Source: Melieria omissa
Lineage: Eukaryota > Arthropoda > Insecta > Diptera > Ulidiidae
Assembly (NCBI GenBank): GCA_963971225.1
Contig: OZ020267.1
Location: 31,603,298-31,667,297, forward strand
Direction: 5' to 3'
DNA length: 64,000 nt
In this document: one piece after another, positions 33,880-46,129 of the stretch
Layout: each line of letters begins with the position of its first letter
Position numbering within the stretch: position 1 is the stretch's first letter
Notes under the pieces: model-generated
Databases searched by the model: none
What the model was told of the DNA's origin: nothing
Seen by the model: only the letters and a program-made list of their open reading frames with translations
Made by a program: the position numbers and the translations under genes

Positions 33880-35800
33880 ACTACCCTAATTGCCAGTCAC
33901 ATCCACACACACACATACGCTGTCCTTGTGCATGTATGGGTGCATCCCCTTGCTTAGGTTTAATTGCGCATTTTTGTAAACATGCGCAGCACAGCTTGAA
34001 CTGCGTCGGGCGGCTTTGGTGGTGGTTGCTCGTCGCTCGTTGCTTGCTGCTTTGTGCTCCAACTTGTGTTCCCTCTTAGTTTGCCTGTGTTTGTTTTTTT
34101 TTGTATGGACTTTTCTTTTGCCGCAGCGTCTCCTTCTCGCCAATTGATTGGACCCGCAAGCCGATGGTATCATCGCTGTCGCTGCTCCTGCTGGCTATTG
34201 TTCTTGTGCTCGCTATTGTTGTTGCGTTGCGTTGTGTTGCGATGCGATGCGATGCGGTGTGGCAGTAGCCGCGGCAGTAGTAGTGGCGCTGCCGTCGTCC
34301 ATTTTCTGCTGTGTAATACAGGAGATAGGCGTGGTTAAGCGAAATGATTGATTGTAATTTCTTTTTTCACTCCATTCACTATTCCACCATGCGGTGTTAT
34401 GTCGCTCGTTCATGTGCGTGTGTGTGTACAACAACTGCCTTTCTTCATGCCGCCATTGCGACCTACGAACCGCTGCTCCGATGCCAATCGATGACGGGAA
34501 GTCGTCGCGCAGAAGCTGCAGCACCGAAATTATTCATTTCTTACAATTTCATTAGAAAGCACTGAGAAATAAAAAATTCACATTGAATATGTCATTTGAC
34601 ATTTTGGTAAATTACACCAACAACAACAACAGCACAACATTGACCCTCACCCATGTGTTGTGTGTTCGAGTTGTTTCGGCGCAGCCCTCATTGTTGTTTT
34701 GGTGAGCCTACAATTGACTTTTCTTCTTCTGGCTTCCATGGTTTCCGTAGTTTCGACAGTTTTTTTCATCATTTCAAACAAAAACCAAACAATTTTTTGT
34801 CGTTTCATTCGGAGGGGCGAAAACAATTTAATTAAGCCATCAACTTGCGGCCATCTGTGCTTCGTGTCGGTTTCTATGCTTCTTCGGTCTTCGAACTCAA
34901 GTTCTGGCAGTTCTCTCCATAGTCCAACCCAACCCAACTTCTTACTACTTGTTCCTTCGGCCGCCATTGTCTGCGCTCGCTGCACTTTCCATGAATTCAA
35001 TGTTTTCGTTTGCGCTAAAAATCTTCGACATGCCAACGTCTCATCCCACTAATGGACACGATTATTCCACGATTATCTTTGGTTTAAACGTTTCATTGTC
35101 CTTTTGTGTGTGCGGTGTGTTTGCTGGCCACTGCTTGGCCACTATTGTTGTTGCTTCGGTGCGCCGTTATCCTTCTTTTCGGCTCTCGTACCTGTCTCTG
35201 TGTACCTGTTTGAAAAATAAAAATTCAAATTTAACTCTGGCATTGTCCGTTGTGCGGCTTAAAACGCCCGTTTTTAACAATTCCAACAAGTTTTCAGCTG
35301 ACGGTTTGCGCGTTGGTTGATTTGTTGTGTTGTAAGTTGTTGACTTGCAAAAGGATTAAATGCGCCTGAAGCGTTAATAATGCATCATTAACGCTTTAAT
35401 GTGACTTGAGCGTGAATTTGCAAAACGTAGCCAAAAACTCGCCAAACAATTTCGAGCAATTCAGCATTCAATTCACAAATATGGAAGAGAATTAAACATT
35501 TGACTATTTCTGCAAAGTCTCAATTTAAATCACAACTAAAATCCTATAAACTCGTTTATGAGTTTAACTGTGATTTGCATTGCCCACTGACATTTGCGAC
35601 ATTGATAAGAAGTCCACAGTTGACTACACTAATTCCTTGCCCGCTGCGCTGAAAAAAAAATATCAAATAGACAAGTCGTAGACGTCGTAAAGTTTTAATT
35701 GGGTTATTAAAAGATTATAATTATTTGGAAAGACAAATTTGATACTCGTAGCTTCAACAGTTTGGGCGATACACACAGCTTTAAGTCAAGTTGCATGTTA
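33880..35800. other. Repeat-poor intronic island
   Basis: Balanced composition with a CA/AC run at 33903-33916 and GCGATGCGATGC near 34240. The frames at 34054-34338 and 34660-35052 are low-complexity Ser/Cys/Leu and overlap frames on the other strand. No exon is recognised. Confidence 0.25.
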
Positions 35801-35849
35801 GTTGCGGTCTCAGTTCATAGGTACTGTACTGTTCTGAAATAGTTTTGAA

Positions 35850-36850
35850 CCAGTAGAAAACGAATGGGTGACCAATATGGGTGCCGGATGCGGATGTTTA
35901 GACTTTGAAATCGAGCTGAATGGACTAGTAGATATTGAATGAGTGTCAAGAGAGGAGGGGTTCGGATTCGGGTGCAGATGTCCAAACTTTGAATCGAGTA
36001 AACCGACCAGTAGAGATTGAATGCGTAAAAAAAGAGGGGGGATGCGGATATCCAAACTTTAAAATCGAGTCGAATGGACCGGATGTGGATCAGTAGAAAA
36101 TGATTCGTTACCAAGTGAGGGGGAAGGGGCATACGGATATACAGACTCTGAAATTGAGTCGAATGGACCAGTAGAAGATGAATGAGTGTCAAGAGAGGAG
36201 GGGTTCGGATGCGAATGCAGATGTCCAAACTTTGAATCGAGTGAACGGGCCAGTAGTGAACCAGGGGAGATCGAATGGGTGACAAGAGAGGGAGCATGCG
36301 GATGTCCAGACTTTGAAATCGAGTCGAGAGGATCAGTTGGTTGTGGACCAGTAGAGAAGGAATTGGGGGATAAGAATCAGTTGTCGACCAGTAGAGAAGC
36401 AATGGGGGGACAAGAAAGGCAGGGGAGGGGTGAATGCGCATGTCCAGACTTTGAAATCGAGTCGAATAGCCCAGTTGTGGACTAGTAGGAAACGAATGGA
36501 TGATATGAAAGTGGTCGGATACAGGGATCCGGACTTTGAAATCGAGTCGAATGGACCAGTAGAAATTGAATGAGTGACAAGAGAAGAGCGATGCGGATGT
36601 CCAGACTTTAAAATCGAATCGAGAGGATCAGTTGTGGACCAGTAGAGAAAGAATGGGTGAACAAGAAAGAAAGGGGAGGGGTGGATGCGGGTGTCCAGAC
36701 TTTGAATTCGAGTCGAGAAGTTTAAGGGGGGGGAGGGGGGCGGGGTGCACATGTCCAGACTTGAAATCGAGTCGAGAATCGACAGTTGTGAACAAATAGA
36801 GGACAAATAGGTGACCAGAAAGGGAGCTAAATACGGATGCCCTGACTGTA
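35850..36850 (+). repeat. Minisatellite of about 75-90 bp, about 11 copies
   Basis: The core CAGACTTTGAAATCGAGTCG recurs near 35898, 35973, 36050, 36139, 36221, 36306, 36441, 36530, 36601, 36692 and 36753, with GACCAGTAGA and GGATGCGGATGTCC between. The two long minus-strand ORFs (35815-36441, 208 codons; 36333-36977, 214 codons) are read-through of this array. Confidence 0.85.
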
Positions 36851-37775
36851 TGCTTCTTGTCCTCCGATTTTGATTTTTGTTTGAATTCATAAAACCGAAA
36901 TTGGTTTTTTTCATCACACAAAACACCTCCAAGGCAGAGCCCACTCCGTCCATAAATGCTCTTTGTGATACAATCAATCGAACTTAGGACCTCTCAGTCT
37001 TTAAACAGGTTGAGGTCCCTACGAATCCTAGTAGACTGTGAATAGTCCTATAGGTTAGATCCTCTAGATTGTCGAAGAAGAAGGTGGAGAGTCTTCTTCT
37101 AGAAAATACAAGACATGTGTCTGGAAGATGAAGTGCGTTTTCTTTCTCTTCCTCATCCATACAGCTTTTTGACAGACGAGCAAACTAAACCTTATCTGGT
37201 GGTGGATGCCAGTTACACAGCGATCATGGCTCTCATTTGGTCCCTTGTTAGTGAGAGACGATCTTAAAAACGACGAAAGTTTAGGGTTGGCCAAATTTGT
37301 CGCGCAGCAAATACTTTGTTGCCTTCAGCAAATCTTGGATTAGGAGTTTGTATTCTTGTATGAAGTTTCTTGGATGGAGTTTGTATTTTTGATTGAAGCT
37401 TGCAGGGTGAAAGAGAGATATATTTTAATGACTGCTCAGTCGTATCCAGCCGAGTGAGCATTTCTGCAATGCAATCTAAGGTCACAGAGAATTGTAGGCA
37501 CAATTTCTGCAGTGCAAGAATTAAAAAAAAATGTCTGGTATTGCTAGGAAAATACCATAAAACTGGAACAAGTATAAAGGAACTTTTCATAAACTTTTAA
37601 ATGTTGAACAAATTAAATATGGAAGTGATTGTTCAGTTCAGACTGTTATGGTTCTCTGGACTCTGATGAACAATTTTTTTTATTTTTGTTAAATGGAATT
37701 TTAATATTTTATTTCTTCTAAGAATTCAAAAACTTAAAGAAATTGTTGTAGTTTTTACGTAATTTGTAATGTAAT
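36851..37775. other. Intronic sequence without recognised feature
   Basis: Only short unrelated frames occur; the longest (37264-37590, minus) has no motif. Confidence 0.25.
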
Positions 37776-38215
37776 GATTATGGGTTGGGCAACGCCCTTG
37801 TGCACCGCAACCTGAGAGGTTTATTGTGCCCCTTAAATCATCTGGTGTTTTATATGCTCAGGTATTGAATCAGACCTTTCTGCGATATTTGCATCAGGTC
37901 CTCTTCACCGAGACTGTGTTTCCCTAGAAACTTTGCACGTCTGTGTGTCAGGGCAGGACAGTTGGTAATGGTGTGTTCCATTGTTTCGTCAGCTTCCTGG
38001 CAGAATCTGCATGTTCTGCTGTCGGTAAGTCCAAGTTTGTAGAGGTGGTTGTTACAGAAAAAGTGGCCTGTTGCAGCACCACATAGAGTCCTAAGTTGGC
38101 CTCTGTTGAGATCTAGAGCAGAGATAGCTCTCTCTCTGTTGAAGTTTAGGAACTTTTTGGAGTGGTGTAGACCTTCCAAGTTGCTCCAGTATATCTGGAG
38201 CGTAATATAGAATCT
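37776..38215 (-). pseudogene. Non-LTR retrotransposon, C-terminal fragment
   Basis: The minus strand has an open frame of 109 codons (37850-38179). It reads LRTLCGAATGHFFCNNHLYK and then CRFCQEADETMEHTITNCP, the Cys-X2-Cys...His-X4-Cys zinc-finger-like end found after the RNase H domain in LINEs of the jockey, I and R1 groups. A 3'-UTR-like stretch follows to about 37776. The reverse transcriptase is missing; the first codon is simply the first ATG after truncation. Confidence 0.8.
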
Positions 38216-39679
38216 CTATAATTTCTATAGAAATAATTGTAGACATTTTCTAAACATAAATTTTCAATATTTTTTCTATTTTTGTGGTTTAGTTGTTTTT
38301 CAGTTTTTTAGTTCTCAAAAAGTGTACAGGAGACTGATTTCTGCCGATTTTTTAATCTGCAAACCCAATTCTAAATAGAATTGAATTTCTCAATCTCATT
38401 TCCTTCTTTCTTCTTTTGGCTTTCTGCATGCCAATTTTAATTGTTTACGTTTTGTTTAAAAAAATAAAGCGAAAACTGCGCGGAAAAGTACAGACGACAC
38501 AACACGTGTCAACACAACAAAACGCCAAGTTTTGAATAATTTGTACAAATATACATACAAACATTTGTATAGTCGAGTGGATAGTGTTAGGGTCTCAGAG
38601 ATAAGCAATAATGAACTCGGCAATGTTGCCCCAATTTCAATTCCTGTCGTCTTTTACTTTTCCATGTTAGACTCGGCTCTGGCGCGTAAGGACAGCATTC
38701 GCCAGATTTCCTCCAAACGATGTGTCCATCAGTGCTGCGTATGAAAGTTTGAGTGCGTGTTCACGCTTTTATTAAGATTTATGACGAGACGCGATTTTTT
38801 TTTTGAAGCAACACAAAGATTTAAAACAACGATTTCATTCTATTTGAACAACAAAGCCCAAGAAAAGCCGAGCAACGCTTGCAGCGCGCTCTCGCGAAAG
38901 AGAGTTGCTCTGAGTAATTTCGAATTATTTGCATTGGCTGATAAGCTGCCCAGACGAACGAGCAAAATACCGAAAATCTCGGTTGTATATTAATTTTGTG
39001 TAATGCCAACACCCGGTGGGACTCTGCCTGGGCGATGCCTTGCGCTGCGCCAGACCAGACCAGCGCTTAGTAGTTGGTAGCGCGAATGTTGTTATCTGGC
39101 CGAAATGCTTATCAGCGGTGGAATAGAATCATGACAGCAACAACAAGAACAATAGCAAAGTTGCCCAGTCGACGAAGTGAGAAAAACAAAAGGCAAACTT
39201 TTTACACGCAGACGATCGGCAAATACTCACAAGTGGCAACGCCAAAGAAAGAGTGAAGCACGAGAACTTTGCGCGTTGCAGTATCTGAAAAACGTTGCGT
39301 AAAAAAAGACGTCTCGACAATTGTGCAAAAACAAAATAGTTTCAAAATCAAAATATAAACCGATTTGTGTTTTGTTGTGATTTTTCGGTTTTTTTTTTCT
39401 TAAATTGTTGTGATATTTTTTTTGGACGGCTGTGTGTCAATGAAGAGTAACCTAACTCTTTCTTCGAAGCGTAGCATTTTCGGCTCTATAAAACTACAAC
39501 AACAACAATGAAGACCTATATTAATAAAGTGCGTGCCTGATTTGTTCTGTTAACTTGATTCGTTTGCCAAATCGTATTTGCTTGCAGCTGTTGGCAGCAA
39601 CAATTTCGTGCTTGTTTTTGGTGTTTTTGTGCAGTTTGAGTGCTTGTGAGTGAACACATTGTTTTGTTTGTTCTTGCAG
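38216..39679. other. End of intron 2, repeat-poor
   Basis: 38400-39330 is balanced in composition. 39360-39670 leads to the acceptor of exon 3, with a T-rich tract. No other exon is visible. Confidence 0.3.
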
Positions 39680-39844
39680 GAGAGCGAAATAATCGAAGTG
39701 CTGTACAAGCAAGATGTGGACCTGGGCTACACCTTGACGCCGCCGCAGCTGCTGAACGCAACCGGCAGCAACGGCACTGCGGCCGCCGTGTGCGATGACG
39801 ACATTGAGAAACTCAAAGCTCTGGAAGAGCTCAAGCTGGACAAG
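39680..39844 (+). CDS. cnc: cap-n-collar isoform C, DLG exon (residues 320-374)
   Basis: The exon is 165 bases, 55 codons, between TTCTTGCAG and GTGAGT, phase 0 at both ends. It reads ESEIIEVLYKQDVDLGY near its start. DVDLG is the low-affinity (DLG) contact for the Keap1 Kelch domain in the Neh2 region of Nrf2-type factors. It ends with DDDIEKLKALEELKLDK, which corresponds to the helix between the two Keap1 motifs, including the lysines used for ubiquitination in vertebrates (family knowledge). Two more N-glycosylation sequons occur (N345 and N350). Because the exon is symmetric, skipping it would remove the DLG motif without a frameshift. Confidence 0.93.
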
Positions 39845-40502
39845 GTGAGTTGTTGGGTGCGTGCCGCTTAGCGTGGCTTCACTGTATAGATAGGAGTGGT
39901 TTCTATTTTTGTAAACCAAATACATTCTAGATTTGCAAAGATTTCAGCTGCAGATTATCTTAGAAATCAGAAACTAGTCAGCAACAGCAGTTTGTTGTTT
40001 TTGTATCTACTTTATGAGCCACGATCGCAGTGAATGAATGAATGAGGTGATCGGCGTGGTGGCGACTGGCTTGGCAGCGCCATCTCGCGGCTGCACATGC
40101 AACTACCGGCAAACTAGTGTTTTTTGGGGTCTTCACGACAAGGTTGATATGAAGTGGGAAAAAATCAACAAGCAACAGTGAATGATGAAAGCGATTATTG
40201 GCAGAATTGGAATTAAGTGTTTTTGAGGTTATCAGCGCGTAATAGTAGTGAAAATATCTTGGCTAGACATTCCCGCAGCCAGCTGAATCCACATCTCTGT
40301 AGCATCATTTTGATTAGCGAAAAGCTCAGGTAATTCCCTGTTTTGGGAATATTTAACACTTTCCGGTTCAAACTTTGAGGGGATCAGGGAAAGTATACGT
40401 TCGTCGGAGCATAACATGTTTATTTAGGGTGTTGCTGTTAAGTTTGCTTTTGTATTCATTATGTAATTCCTATAACTAATTAAAATATTTGCGCCATTAC
40501 AG
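39845..40502 (+). other. cnc: cnc intron 3, 658 bp
   Basis: GTGAGT...CATTACAG; no repeat or RNA is seen. It separates the DLG and ETGE motifs onto different exons. Confidence 0.85.
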
Positions 40503-40590
40503 CCAACATTCGATGCGAAAGATGATATTAACGCCGACAGTATTGTCGATGAATGGGCCGGAATACCATTTACTGTGGATAATGAAACTG
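40503..40590 (+). CDS. cnc: cap-n-collar isoform C, ETGE exon (residues 375-403 plus one base)
   Basis: The 88-base exon lies between an AG acceptor at 40501-40502 and a GTGAGT donor at 40591. It reads PTFDAKDDINADSIVDEWAG and then IPFTVDNETG. The last four residues plus a Glu expected at the start of the next exon form ETGE, the high-affinity Keap1 contact. The Gly codon is split after its first base (phase 1). Skipping this exon would shift the frame. The following exon, with the rest of Neh2 and the bZIP, is not in the window. Confidence 0.9.
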
Positions 40591-41310
40591 GTGAGTTAGA
40601 TACATTGAAACCCATGCTGATGTATAAATATTTACATAAATTTATTTGCATGATTTAAGTGACAATGTTGTCACTTCATACTGTCCTAAAGTCTTATTGA
40701 AACATGAAATGAGTTCGGCAGGGTTACTATCGAAATCATATCCAATGATATTATGGCCTCTCATTAGCAGTCGAATTGTCCATTGGTTTTTATGGGTTTT
40801 ACTATTTGACATGAGACAATGTGCTGCCTGGCTCGAGACACGTTTTCCAGTCCTATTACTGGCTAATCTGTCAACTAGCATCTTGATAAAGTACGAAAGT
40901 CAATACTCATTCTCTCTGATAAACTAAATTCGCCAATGACTCACAAATACATGTAATTTTAAATGTATTTTTTTCTGTCTTATATCCGACCGATGTATTG
41001 GATCGGCCTCTTGGCCGCGTATTGAATAGCATGATGCCACTTTTTCGCCGCTCCATCCATCCACCCTTCGCAATTTAATGACACTTTCCGCTGACAACGA
41101 TAAGGAAATTCAGTTTAGATAAGCTTTGTCGATGTTTTTGTTATTTCGCTCGTTTATTTCAGCCGAGGCGTATTAGTGTTGAGTCTTCGTTCTCTCCCTC
41201 TGCACGGACCACACTTTTGGGTTCATTTATCATGCAATTTTCGTTTTAAAATGTGCGTTCACTTAGAGCTCCTCGTAAAGCTTTTAGCTATTCGAACAGT
41301 TCTATCTACA
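40591..41310. other. Intronic sequence after the ETGE exon
   Basis: No recognised feature. 41040-41250 is less AT-rich. Confidence 0.3.
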
Positions 41311-41690
41311 GTTTGCAATGTTGTAAAGAATCATCAGAGGTCAGGAGCTGCACGCTTTGAGTGTCAGATTTCAGAATAAATTTGCCAATTCGTATTTTTA
41401 ATGCTAAAAAGTTCAAACAAAATATTAGATATCAGAATCCGCACGCTTTGAGTGTCAGATTTCGAAATAAAATCGTATTCATTGATGCTTAGAATTTCGA
41501 ATGAAACATCAGAAGTCAGGATCTGCACTATTTCAGTGTCGAATTTCAAAATAAATTCGCCAAATTCATATTCATTGGTGTTTAGAAGTTCGAACGAAGC
41601 ACCAGAAGTCTCTACACAATTTGAGTGTAAGATTTAGTGCTTAGAAGTTCGAAGGAGACATCAGATGTCTGAATCCCAACACTTAAGGAT
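41310..41690 (+). repeat. Tandem array of about 88 bp, four copies
   Basis: GAGTGTCAGATTTC or a variant recurs near 41360, 41450, 41536 and 41624, with TTAGAA(G/T)TTCGAA and ACATCAGAAGTC between. A partial fifth copy lies at 41815-41870 beyond an AT-rich tract (41697-41815). Confidence 0.8.
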
Positions 41691-42100
41691 TCATGTAATT
41701 TATTTGATTTAATTAACTTTATTTTATTTCACTTTATTTTATTTTATTTGAATTGATTTTATTTTAATTTATTTTGTTTGATTTTATTGCATTTATTTGA
41801 TTTAATTCAATTAATTTCAGTGTCACATTTCAGAATAAGTGTTTAAATTTCTATTCATTGGTGCTTTAAAACTTCTGGATATGCCATGAATATACACTAT
41901 GTATATACCCTCACTGTATAAACTATTCGAATCTTTAGAATACTTTGTTTGAAATTCATGTGTTCGAAATATGAATTGATATATTTTTTCATTCCCGAAA
42001 TAAACTTCGTCCTGTGAACATCACAGCATTTTGTTTCCACACTTCTCTACAATCAATATCCAATAAGTTGTATATTCAAAAATCGGGTTTATGAGTATTC

Positions 42101-42660
42101 GGAAATTTTCAGATATACGATGCATTGAAGTCGTTGAAGAACTCTTTCGATGGAAAGCCTATTGCAACAGTTTTGAGTTTAAATTTTAGTTATATGAGAT
42201 TGAAAATTCATATTTAAAAGGTGTCATACTTTATATGGCATCGTAATCTATTCGATAGAAAGTTTTTAAGTTGTGGAATGTGGAGTGAACAACTTTTTGA
42301 ACAACTTTTTGTGATTTGTTTGATGAAACCTGTTTTCTGATGTTTTTTCTGAGACTTTTTATGATCTAAATGATTTGGTTTCGGAAATTTTCAGATATAT
42401 GATGCTTTGAAGTCGTTGAAGAACTCTCTTGATTGAAAGCCTATTGCAACAGTTTTGAGTTAAAATTTTAGTTATATGGGATTGAAAACTCATAATTAAA
42501 AGGTGTCATACTTTTATATTGCATCGTTATCTATTCGATATAAAGCTTTTCAGTTGTGGAATGTGCAGTGAACAACCTTTTGTGATCTGTTTGTTTGAAC
42601 CTGTTTTGTGATGTTTTTTCTGAGACTTTTTATGATCTAAATGATTTGGTTTCCTGTTTC
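42101..42660 (+). repeat. Tandem duplication, 282-bp period
   Basis: GGAAATTTTCAGATATA begins both copies (42101 and 42383). The copies are alike through AAGTCGTTGAAGAACTC, AGCCTATTGCAACAGTTTTG and TGATCTAAATGATTTGGTTTC. It is non-coding. Confidence 0.85.
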
Positions 42661-44800
42661 CGATTTAGGCCCGATGTTTGTTCATAAATTTGTTGCCATT
42701 CTTAGTTCTCTCTCATAGAAACCCTCATCCCTATAGGCGGAAAACTGGGACAGTTGGTTTACACAAGTTTTTCTGAACGCAAATTCAAAGCAATTTAAAG
42801 CGATCTATTCTTATAAGTTAATTATTTTATTTATTTATTTTTTTTTTGACTTGGAAATTCTTGACAGAAACACCGGAAGCATATTCTGGTTATTCTTATT
42901 AGTTGCTTGTTTTGTTGACTTGAAAACTCATAGCAATTCTTTACAGAAGCACCGAAACACGTTTTACAACTTTCAATACGGTTAGATGACTTGACAAATT
43001 CTGTATTTCTAATTAGTCCAAATCATAAGTGATATATAAAAAATAGTTGTTTCTCTATATCCCATTTATTGGGATATATTCCTGTCCCATTCCTTAACTC
43101 TGCTCTGCTTTTTCACATCTGCGACATCTGTCGTTCTGTTCTTTACATTAAAACTTTTTTCTCGACCGTAAATAATGACTTTTCGCCGCTGCCAACGAGC
43201 AGTAGCCAAAAAAAAAAAGTAATGCGCCTAAGCGAAATGAAATAAAATGGCGTAAATTGAGGATATCCAGCAATGGTGATCCTATTTGACGATAAACATT
43301 TCGGCCCACCCCACCTCGCCGCCTCTGCTGCGCCCGTGGCAGCTGTCAGTTCGCGCTGTCTCGAAATAAATGGCAGCCAGGCAGTTTGAGTTGACAGGCA
43401 CGTAAATTTAAGAAAAATGAGCTTTTATCAGTTGGCTGGCACACGTGGGCGCACCGAGCCGCGCCGCAGTCGGCCACGTCGCGAAGGACGAACCGCCAGG
43501 CCAATGCGTATCAGCGTCCAACACGATTCGTTTGGTTCCCTCAAACTAAATAATTTCGTATTTCCATTACAAAAACACGTTTGAATATCGTGCACGTTGT
43601 TTTATTTTTATTTGTATTTCATTTTTTTTTTGTTTGGCTCATAGTGGGTGGAGTGCTGCCTACACTCCAAAGTTGCTTGTTGGCGAAAAGAAAGAAAAAA
43701 AGCGCGTTTGACTCGCACGCACGACGCACGAACTTTATCAGAAGCTGCAGCAGCACCAACAACAACAACAACAATAGGCCTGCTGTGCTGTGCTCAATTC
43801 ACTAAGCGGCGGCTTTTTCTTTGGGCCCCCTCAGGGTTTTGTTGCCTTTCTTCTGATTATAATTTTCTACTTTTTCCTTTGGTTGTTGGTAGCAGCGACA
43901 GCACACAGAGCCGCTTTGAGAAATGATCGAAGCATGATTTGCCAGAAATGCCCTCAACTTTGGCCTACACGAAATGCGGCCGCGAAGCAACCCTCGCCAG
44001 CAGTGCGTCGCGGCCGTGCAACCGGCGGCATGTGGCACCCAACTCGGGCCATGTGTACATAGCCGCCTGTGTGTTTGCCTAAGCGTGTATCCATATCACA
44101 CACACACACACACACACACACACAATGTACATGTGGCCATATCCATTTCGCTTTGGCCGCCTAATGCGGTGCACGCAGTCCTCGCGATTCGTGCATACGC
44201 GCGCCCTTTGCTCCGCGCTTGGCCGCCAATTGTTTGCGCAGTATTTGCGGATGTTGCTATGTGTGCCGACGTTCGCCCGCATCGAGTGGGGTGCGGAGCG
44301 AGTTTGTGTGGCAGTTGCTGTGTTTGAACACGCCACGTTGGGCAAATACGTATTCGAAAAAAAAATAACCCGAAATTTCATTTTCCCTTCGCCGCATGCA
44401 CAAGCAGCTTAAATTGCTTATCTCGGATTGGCCAATATTGCGCTGACATGGGAAAGTGTCCTCCAAGTGATATTAGCATTCTTGATTGGAAAAATTCTGG
44501 GCGCAATGTTTGGGGAAAATCGCCCGTGAATTGGCCATCAAACGATAAAATGTGACTAGAAGAAAATTTATGGGTTTTAAAGAGCTTTTATTCAAAAGAT
44601 TCTAAATATACATTCGATGTATTAAACTTGAAAAATATGTTAATAATTTTTTAATTTAAAATGATTTATTTAACTATCAAAGAATATATAATAAGCAGTC
44701 AAGCAGTCTAATCATAAAACAGTCACAACTCAAAAGTTTCCAAAATCGTTCTTCTTTTTACCATAAATCAATTCACAGTTCACATCTTTAACTACTTTAA
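42661..44800. other. Intronic sequence with a repeat-poor island at 43080-44480
   Basis: 42661-43080 is featureless. 43280-44420 is the most GC-rich part of this intron, with an uninterrupted CA run at 44098-44122. Open frames there lie on both strands and look like composition effects. No exon is recognised. Confidence 0.25.
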
Positions 44801-45240
44801 CCCTTTCGACCCCGAATTTTACCCTGTGTCTCGATATTACTTTTTGGTATTTAAATCATGAAACATTTGCCTAAGAAGTGTGCACACGACATTTGAAGTC
44901 GCCACGCTTCTTTGTTAGAATTCTAGAGCTAGTTTACATTTGAACAATTTTAGCTTAAAACGGGTTAAATAAATTTTGTATCAATATTTTTTAATTACAG
45001 AAAAATTATATAATATTTATGGAAAAATACAAAATTATCACTTTTTGATTTTATTTAAACATTATTAAAGAAACTGGGTTCTGATCAAACGATTCCAATT
45101 CGTAGACTTCAATTAGAACACAAACTTTCCCTGATATCGCGGCAAATTATTGCAAATTATTTTGGGGATAACAGTAAAATTTTTGTAGTTTGCTTTGAAT
45201 TCACTTAAATTAAACGCCGCAGTCAATCGTAGCTTTTTGC
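44801..45240. mobile_element. TTAA-flanked MITE family A, copy 3
   Basis: TTAA|CCCTTTCGACCCC starts the copy at 44801. The body follows 4872-5339 up to ATCGTAGCTTTTTGC near 45240, where the right end is lost. Confidence 0.75.
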
Positions 45241-45419
45241 ATTAGTTTTTTGCTTCTCCTGAAAAGTTGAGATTTTTGAGTTGTGACTTTTTTGTAGTTA
45301 GTCACAAAAAGTTAAAAAAGAACTGAAGCAAGAAAATGTTCGGAAAATTCCCAAGTTCCCAAGTCAAGTTTTTCTGATAGTAAATCCACTCAATCGAATC
45401 TGATCTACAAGAGCTAGAA

Positions 45420-45780
45420 AACATGTTCTGAACAGTGGTCAGTTAGATTTATCAGACAATTCCTTCACGCGACATGTGGTCAAAACTAAAAAAGGCAAAT
45501 AAAAACCTTTGAATTTGAAGCTTTGAATTGTTTAATAAAAAAAAATGTCTTTTATTTTTGCATTCAGCGACACCAAATAAGTCTAAACAATATTTTAGGC
45601 TTATTAAAAAAGGTCTGACAAGTTTTCCATCCAAGATACAAGACATGTTTTTCTTTTGAACGATGGCCCAGTTAAGTTTATCAGAGAATTCGTTCGTTAA
45701 AAAACGGAAAAAAACCCGGGTTTTTTGAAAATTTGTTGTCTTTGAATTCCTAAAAATGTGTTCTTATTTTTGCCAGTCTA
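45420..45780 (+). repeat. Diverged tandem duplication, about 225 bp
   Basis: Two copies share GTTnnATTTATCAGA(C/G)AATTC and later TTTGAATT...AAAAATGT...CTTnTTTTTGC. Confidence 0.5.
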
Positions 45781-46100
45781 CGAATTTGTTTCCTTGTTCG
45801 CTCCTCACTGGAGCATAGGACCTCAACAAGACTCTTCCATCTTACACGATTCTGGGCTGTTGTTTTCGTGCCATCCCAGTTGGTGTTGACAGTGGCTAGT
45901 TCGCGTAGGGTCGCGCTTCTCTAGTTGTTTTTTTGGTCGACCACAACTTCTTCTCCCTTGCGGGTTCCAGTTCCGCGGCATTCTCGTGATGCTGTCGTGT
46001 GGTTTTCTTAGTGTATTCCCTATCCATTTCCATTTTCTGCACTTTTTTTCCTCCAGAATGGGTTCCTCATTGGTGATCTTCCACAGTCTAAAGAATACTT
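45780..46100 (-). pseudogene. Non-LTR reverse transcriptase, C-terminal remnant
   Basis: The minus strand can be read, with frameshifts, as EEPILEEKKCRKWKWIGNTL, then RKPHDSITR and RGRRSCGRPKK-like text. This matches the KWRWIGHTLRK...WNPQGKRKRGRP end common to RTE/CR1-like LINE polyproteins. It is short and frameshifted, so it is inactive. Confidence 0.65.
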
Positions 46101-46129
46101 TAGGTGTAATTGTATCTGTTTAATTGTGT

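Larger units (their letters stand above)
9781..39679 (+). other. cnc: cnc intron 2, about 29.9 kb
   Basis: Donor GTAACT at 9781 and acceptor TTGTTCTTGCAG ending at 39679, phase 0 on both sides, join residues TKE to ESEIIEV. The intron alternates repeat-poor islands (about 10600-12240, 15560-18600, 24430-26600, 27540-29000, 33880-35800, 38380-39400) with transposon- and satellite-rich segments. Fly cnc is known to have several promoters, so the islands may hold enhancers or alternative starts; that is inference. Confidence 0.7.

Noticed and set aside
35815..36977. Two minus-strand ORFs of 208 and 214 codons
   Set aside because: They overlap each other in different frames and are direct translations of the 75-90-bp minisatellite.
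44098..44122. CA run and other short simple repeats as special signals
   Set aside because: Ordinary microsatellites; recorded within the regional entries.
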